A stretch of 7,422 nucleotides of DNA from Helicobacteraceae bacterium (GCA_015488855.1 WFMY01000226.1:1-7422); one strand, 5' to 3'. Counted from the first letter of the stretch, positions 1-6,682 are shown. Program-made: numbers and translations. Notes: generated from the letters alone by a model not told the origin.

Positions 1-272
1 CATCTTGGATTAAAGTATATGAATTTATACCCTTACCATATTTTGGTTTTAGGTATTATAGGTATAATTTCATGATACTTGGTGATATTAGTGCATTGTC
101 ATTTTCTAGAGCCAAATCAACTTCTGCTCAAATAGCAGTTGATTATCGTGTCGTTGATGGTGTATATGTGAGTGTTGGGTATGTATATGAAAAGTTTGAT
201 GTTGTTCAACGCAACGATAGAGTCGTTTTTAGGACATCTGGTACTAAATTGAGTTTTAAATATAAATTTTAG
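1..272 (+). CDS. Outer-membrane beta-barrel protein, C-terminal part (5' end outside window)
   Basis: The frame is open from the window edge (first whole codon at base 3) to a TAG at 270-272, giving 89 visible residues. The Met at base 72 lies inside this continuous frame and has no ribosome binding site, so it is not the real start. The visible part alternates polar and hydrophobic/aromatic residues in strand-like runs (QIAVDYRVVDGVYVSVGY, then TKLSFKYKF) and ends in a C-terminal Phe. That is the usual beta-signal read by the BAM complex when it inserts outer-membrane barrels. It resembles the last three or four strands of a small barrel such as the TIGR04219-type family, but that assignment is from memory and tentative. 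The next gene starts 8 bases after the stop, so the two are probably co-transcribed. The substrate and role cannot be read from this fragment. Confidence 0.7.
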   Translation, partial: SWIKVYEFIPLPYFGFRYYRYNFMILGDISALSFSRAKSTSAQIAVDYRVVDGVYVSVGYVYEKFDVVQRNDRVVFRTSGTKLSFKYKF

Positions 273-275
273 GAG
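271..275 (+). promoter_or_regulatory. Ribosome binding site overlapping the upstream stop codon
   Basis: AGGAG at 271-275 shares its first two bases with the TAG stop (270-272) of the barrel gene and lies 5 bases before the ATG at 281. This fixes the start of the LPP20 gene and suggests translational coupling of the pair. Confidence 0.75.
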
Positions 276-280
276 AGTAT

Positions 281-727
281 ATGAGAAGTATTTTAGTTAT
301 CTGGGTTTTATTGGGTAGTTTATTAAACGCCGAAAATGGTTTTCCTAGTGAGCCTATTATAGAAGAATATGTTGAAGAACAGCCTACGCAAAAGCAGCAA
401 AGCAACGATATGTTGATGGAAAATTCTAGTATGGCTATCACTGTTGTTGGTCAGGGCGTTGCACCTTCGTTTGCTAGTTCCCCTGCTCAAGCTTCTGCCC
501 TAGCTAAGCGTGCAGCTACGGCTGATGCTTATAGACTTATAGCTGAGAGAGTCAAAGGTGTTAGAATCGAGGGCAAAGATACTATTAAAAATATGATGGT
601 AAAAAGCTCAACAGTGAATACAAGGGTAAGAGCCTTGGTTAAAAATGCAACCGTTACAGAAACAACTTTTAAAGAAGGTTTGTGTGAAGTTGAGATGGAG
701 ATAAACATTAATTATAATGATTTTTAG
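281..727 (+). CDS. LPP20-family exported protein, FlgP-like
   Basis: This 148-residue protein starts with a short signal peptide (MRSILVIWVLLGSLLNA, probable cleavage before ENG). An acidic, Gln-rich linker follows (about residues 22-48), then an LPP20-type domain (about 50-146). The domain shows the expected pattern: a VVGQGVAP stretch, an AKRAATADAYRLIAERVKGV helix, a central variable segment, and a closing strand EGLCEVEMEININY. LPP20 proteins include FlgP of Campylobacter and Vibrio, which forms outer-membrane disks around the flagellar motor, so the position just upstream of fliK suggests a flagellar role. That is inference, since other LPP20 proteins are not flagellar. Unlike typical LPP20 lipoproteins, the signal peptide has no Cys lipobox; the only Cys is near the C-terminus. 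It should therefore be periplasmic or held at the outer membrane by partners. The start is fixed by AGGAG overlapping the upstream stop codon. Confidence 0.8.
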   Translation: MRSILVIWVLLGSLLNAENGFPSEPIIEEYVEEQPTQKQQSNDMLMENSSMAITVVGQGVAPSFASSPAQASALAKRAATADAYRLIAERVKGVRIEGKDTIKNMMVKSSTVNTRVRALVKNATVTETTFKEGLCEVEMEININYNDF

Positions 728-769
728 GATGCTTTAGTTCTGGAATAGATAATGCTTTAATCCTAAAAA
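721..769. repeat. Perfect 10-bp inverted repeat enclosing the fliK promoter
   Basis: TTTTTAGGAT (721-730) is the exact reverse complement of ATCCTAAAAA (760-769), with 29 bases between the arms. The left arm contains the LPP20 gene's stop codon and sits near -46; the right arm covers the predicted start point. An 8-bp direct repeat ATGCTTTA (729-736 and 752-759) overlaps the structure, and its second copy contains the -12 GC. There is no T-run after the right arm and the loop is long, so a normal intrinsic terminator is unlikely. It may be an operator or a chance AT-rich match. Confidence 0.5.
741..757 (+). promoter_or_regulatory. Sigma-54 (-24/-12) promoter for fliK-flgD-flgE-like unit
   Basis: TGGAATAGATAATGCTT has GG at 742-743 and GC at 754-755, separated by exactly 10 bases, with the AA after GG and the TGCTT block typical of RpoN promoters in Campylobacterota. 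The predicted transcription start is near 767, leaving a leader of about 34 bases before the fliK ATG. RpoN with the FlgS/FlgR two-component system drives middle flagellar genes in this phylum, and the genes downstream are of that class. No sigma-70-like element competes in the gap. Confidence 0.85.
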
Positions 770-800
770 ACTCTTATAGTGGGTAAAATAGGGATTATGA

Positions 801-2444
801 ATGATTTCATTAAGTACTAATGCTGAAACTTCTCATAGTAAAAAATCAAATCTTTTGTCTCTCTCCGGCTTAGAAGGAGATAAAAAAGGCAAATCCAAAT
901 CTAAACTCTCTTTTTTAGACCTCTTAAATGGTGTAAAGATCAAGCCAGAAGATAAGGCTCTAAAGTCTACCCCTCTTAAAAAGACACTTTCACTCAAAGA
1001 GCTTAAAAAAGAGATACACCTCCCTAAAACACTCAGCGTAGAACTAAATCCAATACTCACTAAAGATATAGCACCTAAAGATTTAAAACAATTAATCTTT
1101 GATGCCAAAACATACCTCAAAAAGAAGATAGTTCAAAGTGATGCTTTTAAACTCAATGAAGTAAAACAACTCCCAAAAACTTTAAAAGGTTTGGTAGCAG
1201 TTGCAAACAAACTTGGTATAAATCTAAAAAAAATAACTTTAGAAGATGTACAATCTGTAAAACTTACCCCTAAAGACAAAGCCTTTTTAAGTAAACAAGC
1301 TAATGTAAAAAAAGGTGTAAGTTTTGTACCTCACAAAGAGCTAAAAGAGACTCTAAAGGCACAAGTAAAGCAAGAGCTAAAACCACCAATCCATGAAGTA
1401 AAAAAATCAGAGTTAAAAGAGGCACTAAAAATAGAGCCAAAACAAAAAATGAAATCAATCCTTAAAGTAGCTAACATAGAGTTAAAAAAAACACCGAATG
1501 TAGAGTTAAAACAAGAATTAAAAAAATTACCAAAAGTAGAGCTGAAACAAGAGCTGAAATCAGCTCCTGCACTAAGCACATTAGGGTTAAAAAAAGCACT
1601 AAAACCACAAAAAAATCCTCCACTAGAGAGTAAACAAGACAAAAATATAGTTGTAAAAAATAAAGTTAAAACATCTATACCTCTTTTTAGAGAGCTTATC
1701 CAAGTGCCTCAAAAAGTTTTGACACAAAATATTGTTAATGTCAAGCAGCAACTGAGTGTAAAAGATAAGCATCAAGACTCAAAAACAATAAAACAAAGAG
1801 CCGATGAAACACTCAAGTTATTGTTGCGTGGTGAAAGACCACAGCAGAGTTTAACTACAGGTTTAACAGCCGATTTTTCAGTAGCAAGTTCAAGGCTTAT
1901 CGCTCCACAAGCAAGTAAAGATATCTCAAAGTCATTTGAATCACTCCTGCAAAATATAGACGAGAAGAGTGTTAACCCTGATGCTTTAAAGATTCAAAAG
2001 GTAGATAGCTTTTCTGTAAAACTAAACGAAGCTAAACAGATGGTACAGTATCTCTCACAAGATATAAAAACAGCTATTGATGATTATAAGTCACCATTTA
2101 TGAGGTTGAAAGTTCAGTTAAATCCTCAAAATCTTGGAGCGGTTGATTTGACCATAGTTTCTCGTGGGAAAAATCTTCATGTAAATATAGGTTCAAACAA
2201 TGTAGCTATCAATGCTTTGGCAATGAATCTCAATGACCTTAAAACACAGTTGAGCAACAATGGAATAAATAATGCTACATTTAACTTTAATGGTGGTTCA
2301 AATGGTGATGCACAAAGTCAAAATTCACAGCAACATCACCCCAACCAACAACAAGCAAGTGAGGAATATAACTATTTTGAAGTTCAAGATGAAAATGAAG
2401 AGATTTTGAACTCCTTAGAGATAGTAGTCCCCAACTATGCATAA
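801..2444 (+). CDS. fliK: Flagellar hook-length control protein FliK
   Basis: FliK is exported through the flagellar type III apparatus while the hook grows, measures hook length with its N-terminal ruler, and switches the FlhB export gate to late substrates through its C-terminal domain. This protein is 547 residues, longer than enteric FliK (about 400) but in the range seen in Campylobacterota. Residues 1 to about 400 are very rich in Lys, Leu, Gln and Pro, with short ELK/VELKQELK repeats at about 185-275, as expected for an extended ruler. The C-terminal Flg_hook domain is at about 425-505, with the core motif LKVQLNPQNLGAVDLTIVSR followed by VNIGSNNVAINAL and LKTQLSNNGI. A Gln/His/Asn-rich tail follows. 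There is no Cys, as is common for axial export substrates. ATG 801 follows AGGG at 790-793; an ATG at 797 is out of frame and soon stops. It is the first gene of the sigma-54 unit. Confidence 0.93.
   Translation: MISLSTNAETSHSKKSNLLSLSGLEGDKKGKSKSKLSFLDLLNGVKIKPEDKALKSTPLKKTLSLKELKKEIHLPKTLSVELNPILTKDIAPKDLKQLIFDAKTYLKKKIVQSDAFKLNEVKQLPKTLKGLVAVANKLGINLKKITLEDVQSVKLTPKDKAFLSKQANVKKGVSFVPHKELKETLKAQVKQELKPPIHEVKKSELKEALKIEPKQKMKSILKVANIELKKTPNVELKQELKKLPKVELKQELKSAPALSTLGLKKALKPQKNPPLESKQDKNIVVKNKVKTSIPLFRELIQVPQKVLTQNIVNVKQQLSVKDKHQDSKTIKQRADETLKLLLRGERPQQSLTTGLTADFSVASSRLIAPQASKDISKSFESLLQNIDEKSVNPDALKIQKVDSFSVKLNEAKQMVQYLSQDIKTAIDDYKSPFMRLKVQLNPQNLGAVDLTIVSRGKNLHVNIGSNNVAINALAMNLNDLKTQLSNNGINNATFNFNGGSNGDAQSQNSQQHHPNQQQASEEYNYFEVQDENEEILNSLEIVVPNYA
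1500..1571 (+). repeat. Tandem 12-residue repeat in the FliK ruler
   Basis: Residues 234-245 (VELKQELKKLPK) and 246-257 (VELKQELKSAPA) form two adjacent copies of a 36-base unit. The copies differ mainly at third positions (TTA versus CTG Leu codons). More degenerate ELK-type copies flank them over about bases 1340-1600. This looks like internal duplication within the ruler. Confidence 0.7.
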
Positions 2445-2464
2445 TATAATTTAAGGAATATATC

Positions 2465-3151
2465 ATGGCTATTAATGCTTATGGAAACAATATCGCTACA
2501 GCTGGTGCAACATCAACTGCTAGCAAGCAGGTAACAAATAAAACTACTTTGAAAAAAGATGACTTTATGAAACTTTTACTTGTAGAGCTTCAGCATCAAG
2601 ATCCAACGCAACCGATGAACTCTGAAAAGATTTTGAGTCAAACATCACAACTAGCTGGCTTAGAAGCATCTTCGAACACCAACAAAGCTTTATCAAGTCT
2701 ATCTAAGTCACTTTCAAGTTCCAAAGAATTCTCTACAATAGCTGCGATTGGAAAGACGGCAGATATAGGTAGTAATACTATTGCTCATACTAAGGGGAGT
2801 ACATCAAAATTTGAGATATATTATCCAAACGACATTAAAAATGGTACAGTTGATGTTCTCGATAGCAATGAGAAAGTTGTTGCAACTTTAAATATAAGTA
2901 TTGACAAGAGTCTTGGGAAAAAAAGTTCTGGGGTGTATCCATTTACTTGGAATGGGGTAGGATCTGACGGTATTGTTGCAGATAGCGGGATATATCATAT
3001 CAAATCAAACTATACAGATACAAATGGAGTTGCTAAAACAACACAACTTGGAACTTATCCTATAGAGGCAGTTCGTTTTGCAAAAGGAACTTCACTTTTA
3101 AAACTTGGTTCTAATTATGTTCCAATAGAAAAAATTAAAGAAGTTTATTAA
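2465..3151 (+). CDS. flgD: Flagellar hook cap / hook assembly protein FlgD
   Basis: FlgD forms the cap at the tip of the growing hook, beneath which FlgE subunits fold and insert; it leaves when the hook is complete. At 228 residues it has normal length. The conserved N-terminal export and cap segment is at about residues 30-68, containing DDFMKLLLVELQHQDPTQPM and then LSQTSQLAGLEA, the family signature. The Ig/Tudor-like body covers about 112-228, with FEIYYPNDIKNG, the hallmark YPFTWNGVGSDGIVADSGIY, and a C-terminal strand ending in PIEKIKEVY. It has no Cys. The ATG at 2465 follows AAGGAA (2453-2458), 20 bases after the fliK stop. There is no separate promoter, so it is transcribed with fliK. 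Confidence 0.95.
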   Translation: MAINAYGNNIATAGATSTASKQVTNKTTLKKDDFMKLLLVELQHQDPTQPMNSEKILSQTSQLAGLEASSNTNKALSSLSKSLSSSKEFSTIAAIGKTADIGSNTIAHTKGSTSKFEIYYPNDIKNGTVDVLDSNEKVVATLNISIDKSLGKKSSGVYPFTWNGVGSDGIVADSGIYHIKSNYTDTNGVAKTTQLGTYPIEAVRFAKGTSLLKLGSNYVPIEKIKEVY

Positions 3152-3155
3152 GGAG
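3150..3155 (+). promoter_or_regulatory. Ribosome binding site overlapping flgD stop codon
   Basis: AAGGAG at 3150-3155 shares two bases with the flgD TAA (3149-3151). It is 7 bases from ATG 3163 and 10 from ATG 3166, so the spacing allows either of the tandem start codons, with 3163 slightly favoured. Confidence 0.75.
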
Positions 3156-3162
3156 TACTTTT

Positions 3163-4422
3163 ATGATGACTCAAGCATTTTATACAGGCATCTCAGGTCT
3201 CAAGTCAAATCAAAGTGCTATTAATGTAGTATCAAATAATATTGCAAATGTAAATACAGTAGGTTTTAGAGGATATACTTCAGAATTTTCTTCTCTTTTT
3301 GAACAACAGTTAAATACTACCTCACAAACATCACCGACAGACAATACAGTTGGATTGGGTACAACTTTAAGTGCTTCAAGCATGGATACTAAAGTTGGTG
3401 ATATTACACTTTCAAGTAAAAATACAGATTTAGCCATCGCTGGTAATGGTTGGTTCGGTATTAAGGGTGAGAGTGAACCTCTTTATACTAGAGCAGGTAA
3501 TTTTAACTTTGATAAAGAAGGTTCTCTTGTGACACCTGATGGGCATTATGTACTAGGAACAATGGGTAACAATATAAAAAATGGTGCTGTAAGTAAGGTT
3601 TTAGATACAGTTAAGTTAGGTGGTATAACTGCACAAACTAAACTCTCTTTTCCAAGTGCGTTACAATACCCTGTTGTGCCAACAACAAAAAGTCAGTTTT
3701 TTGGGAACTTAGGACGAGATAATGTGTTAAGAACTATGAGTACTAATGCTATTGATTCAAAAAATAATAAAAATCAAATAAAACTTTCATTTACACAATC
3801 AAAACCACAAGTATTACCTGGGACACAGTGGGATATACTGGCAACAGCACAAAGCTTAGATGGTGCAACCACCTATGATACAAAAACCGCAAAAGTAGAG
3901 TTTAATAGCAAAGGGGCACTTATATCGAGCACTTTAAAAAGCATCAATAATAATGGTCAGATTGTGCAGTTAGATCTTGGTAATGGGTTTAATGGAATTA
4001 CCTCCACTACAGGTGTGCCTATCAGTGCTTCGAGCAAATCAGATGGCAATATAAGGGGGGAATTGAAGGGCTATAATATCAATGCAAATGCAGAGGTTAT
4101 TGCAACTTTCACAAATGGAGGGCAAACAAGTGTAGGAAAAATTGCAGTCTATCACTTTAGAAATGAGCAAGGATTAGAAAGAACATCAGGTTCAGCTTTT
4201 AAGCAAAGTTCAAACAGTGGAGATCCAATGTTCTTTCAAGATAAAAATGGCGAAAACTACAATGGTACTAAGGTCTTAAACCATAAGTTAGAAGGTTCAA
4301 ATGTTGCTATTAGTGCAGCTTTAACAGATCTTATCATATTTCAACGCTCCTATGATGCAAACTCCAAATCTGTATCTACTGCAAATGAGATGATGAAAAA
4401 AGCTCTTCAGATGGGCGTATAA
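3163..4422 (+). CDS. FlgE-like flagellar hook/basal-body protein (short paralog)
   Basis: This is a member of the FlgE/F/G axial family. The N-terminal rod motif (residues about 4-40) reads FYTGISGLKSNQSAINVVSNNIANVNTVGFRGY (shown here only as key blocks: GISGL, SNNIANVNTVGF). The D1 segment at about 92-132 contains AIAGNGWFGIKG and YTRAGNFNFDKEGSLVTPDG. Near the C-terminus are a DGNIRGELKGY...FTNGGQTSVGKIAVYHF block and the closing helix NVAISAALTDLIIFQRSYDANSKSVSTANEM. At 419 residues it is close to enteric FlgE in size but far shorter than the true hook protein that follows. In Campylobacterota a FlgE-like paralog (Cj0043 and HP0908 types) sits after flgD while the hook gene is a separate longer one, so I infer this is that paralog. 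Its exact structural place is uncertain. AAGGAG (3150-3155) overlaps the flgD stop, so they are coupled. ATG 3166 is an equally possible start. Confidence 0.88.
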   Translation: MMTQAFYTGISGLKSNQSAINVVSNNIANVNTVGFRGYTSEFSSLFEQQLNTTSQTSPTDNTVGLGTTLSASSMDTKVGDITLSSKNTDLAIAGNGWFGIKGESEPLYTRAGNFNFDKEGSLVTPDGHYVLGTMGNNIKNGAVSKVLDTVKLGGITAQTKLSFPSALQYPVVPTTKSQFFGNLGRDNVLRTMSTNAIDSKNNKNQIKLSFTQSKPQVLPGTQWDILATAQSLDGATTYDTKTAKVEFNSKGALISSTLKSINNNGQIVQLDLGNGFNGITSTTGVPISASSKSDGNIRGELKGYNINANAEVIATFTNGGQTSVGKIAVYHFRNEQGLERTSGSAFKQSSNSGDPMFFQDKNGENYNGTKVLNHKLEGSNVAISAALTDLIIFQRSYDANSKSVSTANEMMKKALQMGV

Positions 4423-4431
4423 TCGATAGAG

Positions 4432-4448
4432 TTGGAACACTTTATGCT
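4432..4448 (+). promoter_or_regulatory. Sigma-54 (-24/-12) promoter for flgE
   Basis: TTGGAACACTTTATGCT has GG at 4434-4435 and GC at 4446-4447 with exactly 10 bases between. The TTGGAAC block is a near-perfect Campylobacterota RpoN -24 element. The start point is predicted near 4459, giving a leader of about 47 bases. It begins 9 bases after the FlgE-like gene stops, so hook protein can be made independently of, and in greater amounts than, the upstream genes. Confidence 0.9.
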
Positions 4449-4468
4449 AGCTATACTTACTAATTGAA

Positions 4469-4489
4469 ATTTACTCTATTGAAGTAAAT
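4469..4489 (+). other. Small hairpin in the flgE leader
   Basis: ATTTACT (4469-4475) pairs perfectly with AGTAAAT (4483-4489) around a 7-base loop, ending 4 bases before the ribosome binding site AAAGGA (4494-4499). It has only one G-C pair, so it would be weak as RNA. It could instead be a DNA site or chance. It lies entirely within the predicted sigma-54 transcript. Confidence 0.35.
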
Positions 4490-4505
4490 AGACAAAGGAT
4501 ATAAA

Positions 4506-6638
4506 ATGTTAAGATCACTTTCTGCTGGTATTTCGGGATTACAATCTCATCAAACTGCGATGGATGTAGAATCAAATAATATTGCAAATGTTAACACCAT
4601 AGGTTTCAAATACTCTCGTGCTAACTTTTCAGACCTTTTATCACAAACAAAATCAGTAGCGACAGCTCCACAAGGTCAACTTGGTGGTAAAAATGCTGTT
4701 CAGGTTGGACTTGGTGTGCAGGTAAATTCTACGACAAAAATATTTTCACAGGGTGCTGTAAAAAATACAGATAAAAATACTGATGTCGCTATCCAAGGGG
4801 ATGGTTTTTATGTTGTATCTCCAGATAATGGAACTACTTACAAATATACCCGTGATGGGGATTTTAAATTTGATGCGAATGGTAACTTTGTAGATAATAA
4901 TGGTTTGATTGTCCAAGGTTGGACGCGAGATTCTGGTACTGGCAAAGTGGATTCAACAGGAACAATCTCAGATATAAAGATAGCACCAGGTCTTACAACT
5001 CCTGCCCAACCATCATCCGCAGTTGTACTTAAAGCAAATCTTAACTCCGGTCCAATTGTAAAGAATTTTTCTCCTGCTTATGAAGTGCCAAGTGGTCCAG
5101 CACCAACTCTACCAACTTTACCAGCAGTCGATAAAAATGGCAACCCTATCGCTTCTGGTAATCTAGGCGTAATGTTCAATGGTGCTGGTGAAGCATTTTC
5201 ATTACAAAAAAACCAGGGGGTCTGGGTAGCATTTCAAAGTTCTACAAAGACAGATGGGGCGGCAGTGTCTGCTGGTGCAGCAGAACTTAATGTTACTTTT
5301 ACTCTTGATGATGGAAGTACAAAACAGATAACAACTACAGGTGGAGTAGCAGCAAATACTGCACAACAAAATGCCGCAAGATTTGTCTCTGCTATCAATG
5401 CACAGGTCTCTACAACAGGGGTAACTGCTACCTATGATGCTGTTGCTAATAAGATTAACCTTATCAACACAAACTCAGCATCTGGTGCATCGCACAATAT
5501 TCGTTTAACAGCTGTAGCTGGGGGAAGTGGACTAACAACGACTTCTACAAAAGGGCTTGAAGAGACAGCCTATAGATACCGTTATGATCCAACTGGTTCA
5601 ACAGCAGTAGTTGGTGCTGACAAAACATTTACAACAATGGCTGATCTTAGAGCAGCTATGGAAAACCAAGCTCAGGATAACAATGCTGATGGTATTAAAG
5701 GTAATGTTAAGATAAAAGTTAATAGTTCTGGAAAATTTGAAGTCTCTAACCCTGGTGGAAGTGCTCAAGATTATGACCTCAATATACAGGTAACTTCCAT
5801 AGTAGAATCGGGAACTACTGAGAATCCTCGCTTTACGCAAAATATGACAGCACTCAATTCAGTGCTTCCTGTGGCAAGTGGTGGAAAGGCATTTTCACAA
5901 AGTTTTAATGCAGCTACTAGTTCTAGTTCGATAGATGTCTTTGACTCTTTGGGTTCAAAGCATACACTGAGAATGGAATTTAGAAAAGTTTCTCTTGATG
6001 CAAATACAGGTTCAAAATGGGATATGACCATAACTGCTCCTTCGCCAGCTACTATTGATACCGTAGCACCAACAAATGAAAAATTTGGATCTGTAAAGTT
6101 CAATAATGATGGTTCTTTAGCGACTTACAATCCACCAAATGTCTCATTTACAGGAAATAATGGCTCTGCTCCAAATCAACAGATTAACTTATCTTTTGGT
6201 GCAGCAAATTCATTTGATGGGATGACAAGTTTTGATAGTGTTTCTACAACATCTGGAATCTCTCAAGATGGTTTTACTGGTGGTGACTTGGTTGGTATTA
6301 GAATTGATCAAACTGGTACTTTGATTGGTTCATTTTCAAATGGTCATTCTTTTGGATTGGCACAAATTGGTATGGCAAAATTTACAAATAATGAAGGTTT
6401 AGCGAGTGAAGGTGGCAATGTATTTAGCCAAACTGCCAACTCAGGAGATCCTATCATCGGAACTGCAGCAACAGCAGGGAGAGGATTTATCCAGTCATCA
6501 GCACTAGAAACATCAAATGTTGACCTTTCTCGTGCCCTAACGCAGCTGATCATCATTCAGCGTGGTTTCCAAGCCAATGCAAAAACTATTACCACTTCGG
6601 ATCAACTCCTCCAAACATTAATTCAACTCAAGCGTTAG
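4506..6638 (+). CDS. flgE: Flagellar hook protein FlgE (long Campylobacterota type)
   Basis: FlgE is the subunit that polymerises into the universal joint between rod and filament. The 710 residues match the roughly 700-850 of Helicobacter and Campylobacter hook proteins rather than the roughly 400 of enteric FlgE. The rod motif at residues 3-40 includes SAGISGLQSHQTAM and SNNIANVNTIGF. D1 at about 92-140 has VAIQGDGFYVV and YTRDGDFKFDANGNFV. An inserted outer region includes a flagellin-IN-like module at about 258-338 (LDDGSTKQI, ARFVSAINAQ, GVTATYDAVANKINLIN). A FlaE-type domain lies at about 470-600 (SSIDVFDSLGSKHTLRMEF). The C-terminal core runs from about 640 to 710 and ends in NVDLSRALTQLIIIQRGF and a QTLIQLKR tail. 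There is no Cys, so the Cys-based hook crosslink known in spirochetes is not possible. ATG 4506 follows AAAGGA. It is transcribed from its own sigma-54 promoter. Confidence 0.95.
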   Translation: MLRSLSAGISGLQSHQTAMDVESNNIANVNTIGFKYSRANFSDLLSQTKSVATAPQGQLGGKNAVQVGLGVQVNSTTKIFSQGAVKNTDKNTDVAIQGDGFYVVSPDNGTTYKYTRDGDFKFDANGNFVDNNGLIVQGWTRDSGTGKVDSTGTISDIKIAPGLTTPAQPSSAVVLKANLNSGPIVKNFSPAYEVPSGPAPTLPTLPAVDKNGNPIASGNLGVMFNGAGEAFSLQKNQGVWVAFQSSTKTDGAAVSAGAAELNVTFTLDDGSTKQITTTGGVAANTAQQNAARFVSAINAQVSTTGVTATYDAVANKINLINTNSASGASHNIRLTAVAGGSGLTTTSTKGLEETAYRYRYDPTGSTAVVGADKTFTTMADLRAAMENQAQDNNADGIKGNVKIKVNSSGKFEVSNPGGSAQDYDLNIQVTSIVESGTTENPRFTQNMTALNSVLPVASGGKAFSQSFNAATSSSSIDVFDSLGSKHTLRMEFRKVSLDANTGSKWDMTITAPSPATIDTVAPTNEKFGSVKFNNDGSLATYNPPNVSFTGNNGSAPNQQINLSFGAANSFDGMTSFDSVSTTSGISQDGFTGGDLVGIRIDQTGTLIGSFSNGHSFGLAQIGMAKFTNNEGLASEGGNVFSQTANSGDPIIGTAATAGRGFIQSSALETSNVDLSRALTQLIIIQRGFQANAKTITTSDQLLQTLIQLKR

Positions 6639-6651
6639 ATTAATTTTATTT

Positions 6652-6660
6652 TGATATAAT
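6652..6660 (+). promoter_or_regulatory. purT: Extended -10 sigma-70 promoter for purT
   Basis: TGATATAAT at 6652-6660 is an exact extended -10 (TGN plus TATAAT), preceded by a T-rich stretch (6643-6652) and no clear -35 box. This is the normal form of housekeeping promoters in Campylobacterota. The start point is predicted near 6667, leaving a leader of about 16 bases. It separates purT from the flagellar regulon. Confidence 0.75.
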
Positions 6661-6675
6661 TCCCTTAAAAAGGGA
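6661..6675 (+). other. Hairpin covering the purT ribosome binding site
   Basis: TCCCTT (6661-6666) pairs perfectly with AAGGGA (6670-6675) around a 3-base loop. The right arm is the purT Shine-Dalgarno sequence. The left arm ends just where the predicted purT transcript begins, so only read-through RNA from flgE would carry the full hairpin. It is followed by TTATTTC, so a weak terminator is also possible, but the T-run is broken and the stem short. Confidence 0.4.
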
Positions 6676-6682
6676 TTATTTC

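Noticed and set aside
72..272. A 66-residue gene starting at ATG 72
   Set aside because: The same frame is open to the window edge and there is no ribosome binding site before this ATG, so it is the tail of a longer gene.
721..775. Intrinsic terminator after the LPP20 gene
   Set aside because: The stem has a 29-base loop, is mostly A-T and is not followed by a T-run.
797..820. ATG at 797 as alternative fliK start
   Set aside because: Out of frame with fliK and stops after seven codons.
833..1642. Two open frames on the minus strand within fliK (833-1120 and 1331-1642)
   Set aside because: Antisense shadows of the Lys/Leu-rich ruler codons; low-complexity Ser/Phe-rich translations and the sense frame is a clear FliK.
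2445..2450. TATAAT between fliK and flgD
   Set aside because: No TG extension and no T-rich -35 region; the surrounding bases are AT-rich and the 20-base gap fits an operon.
5598..6556. Minus-strand open frames inside flgE (5598-5840, 5771-6103, 6344-6556)
   Set aside because: They overlap each other or conserved FlgE coding sequence and have no recognisable domain.
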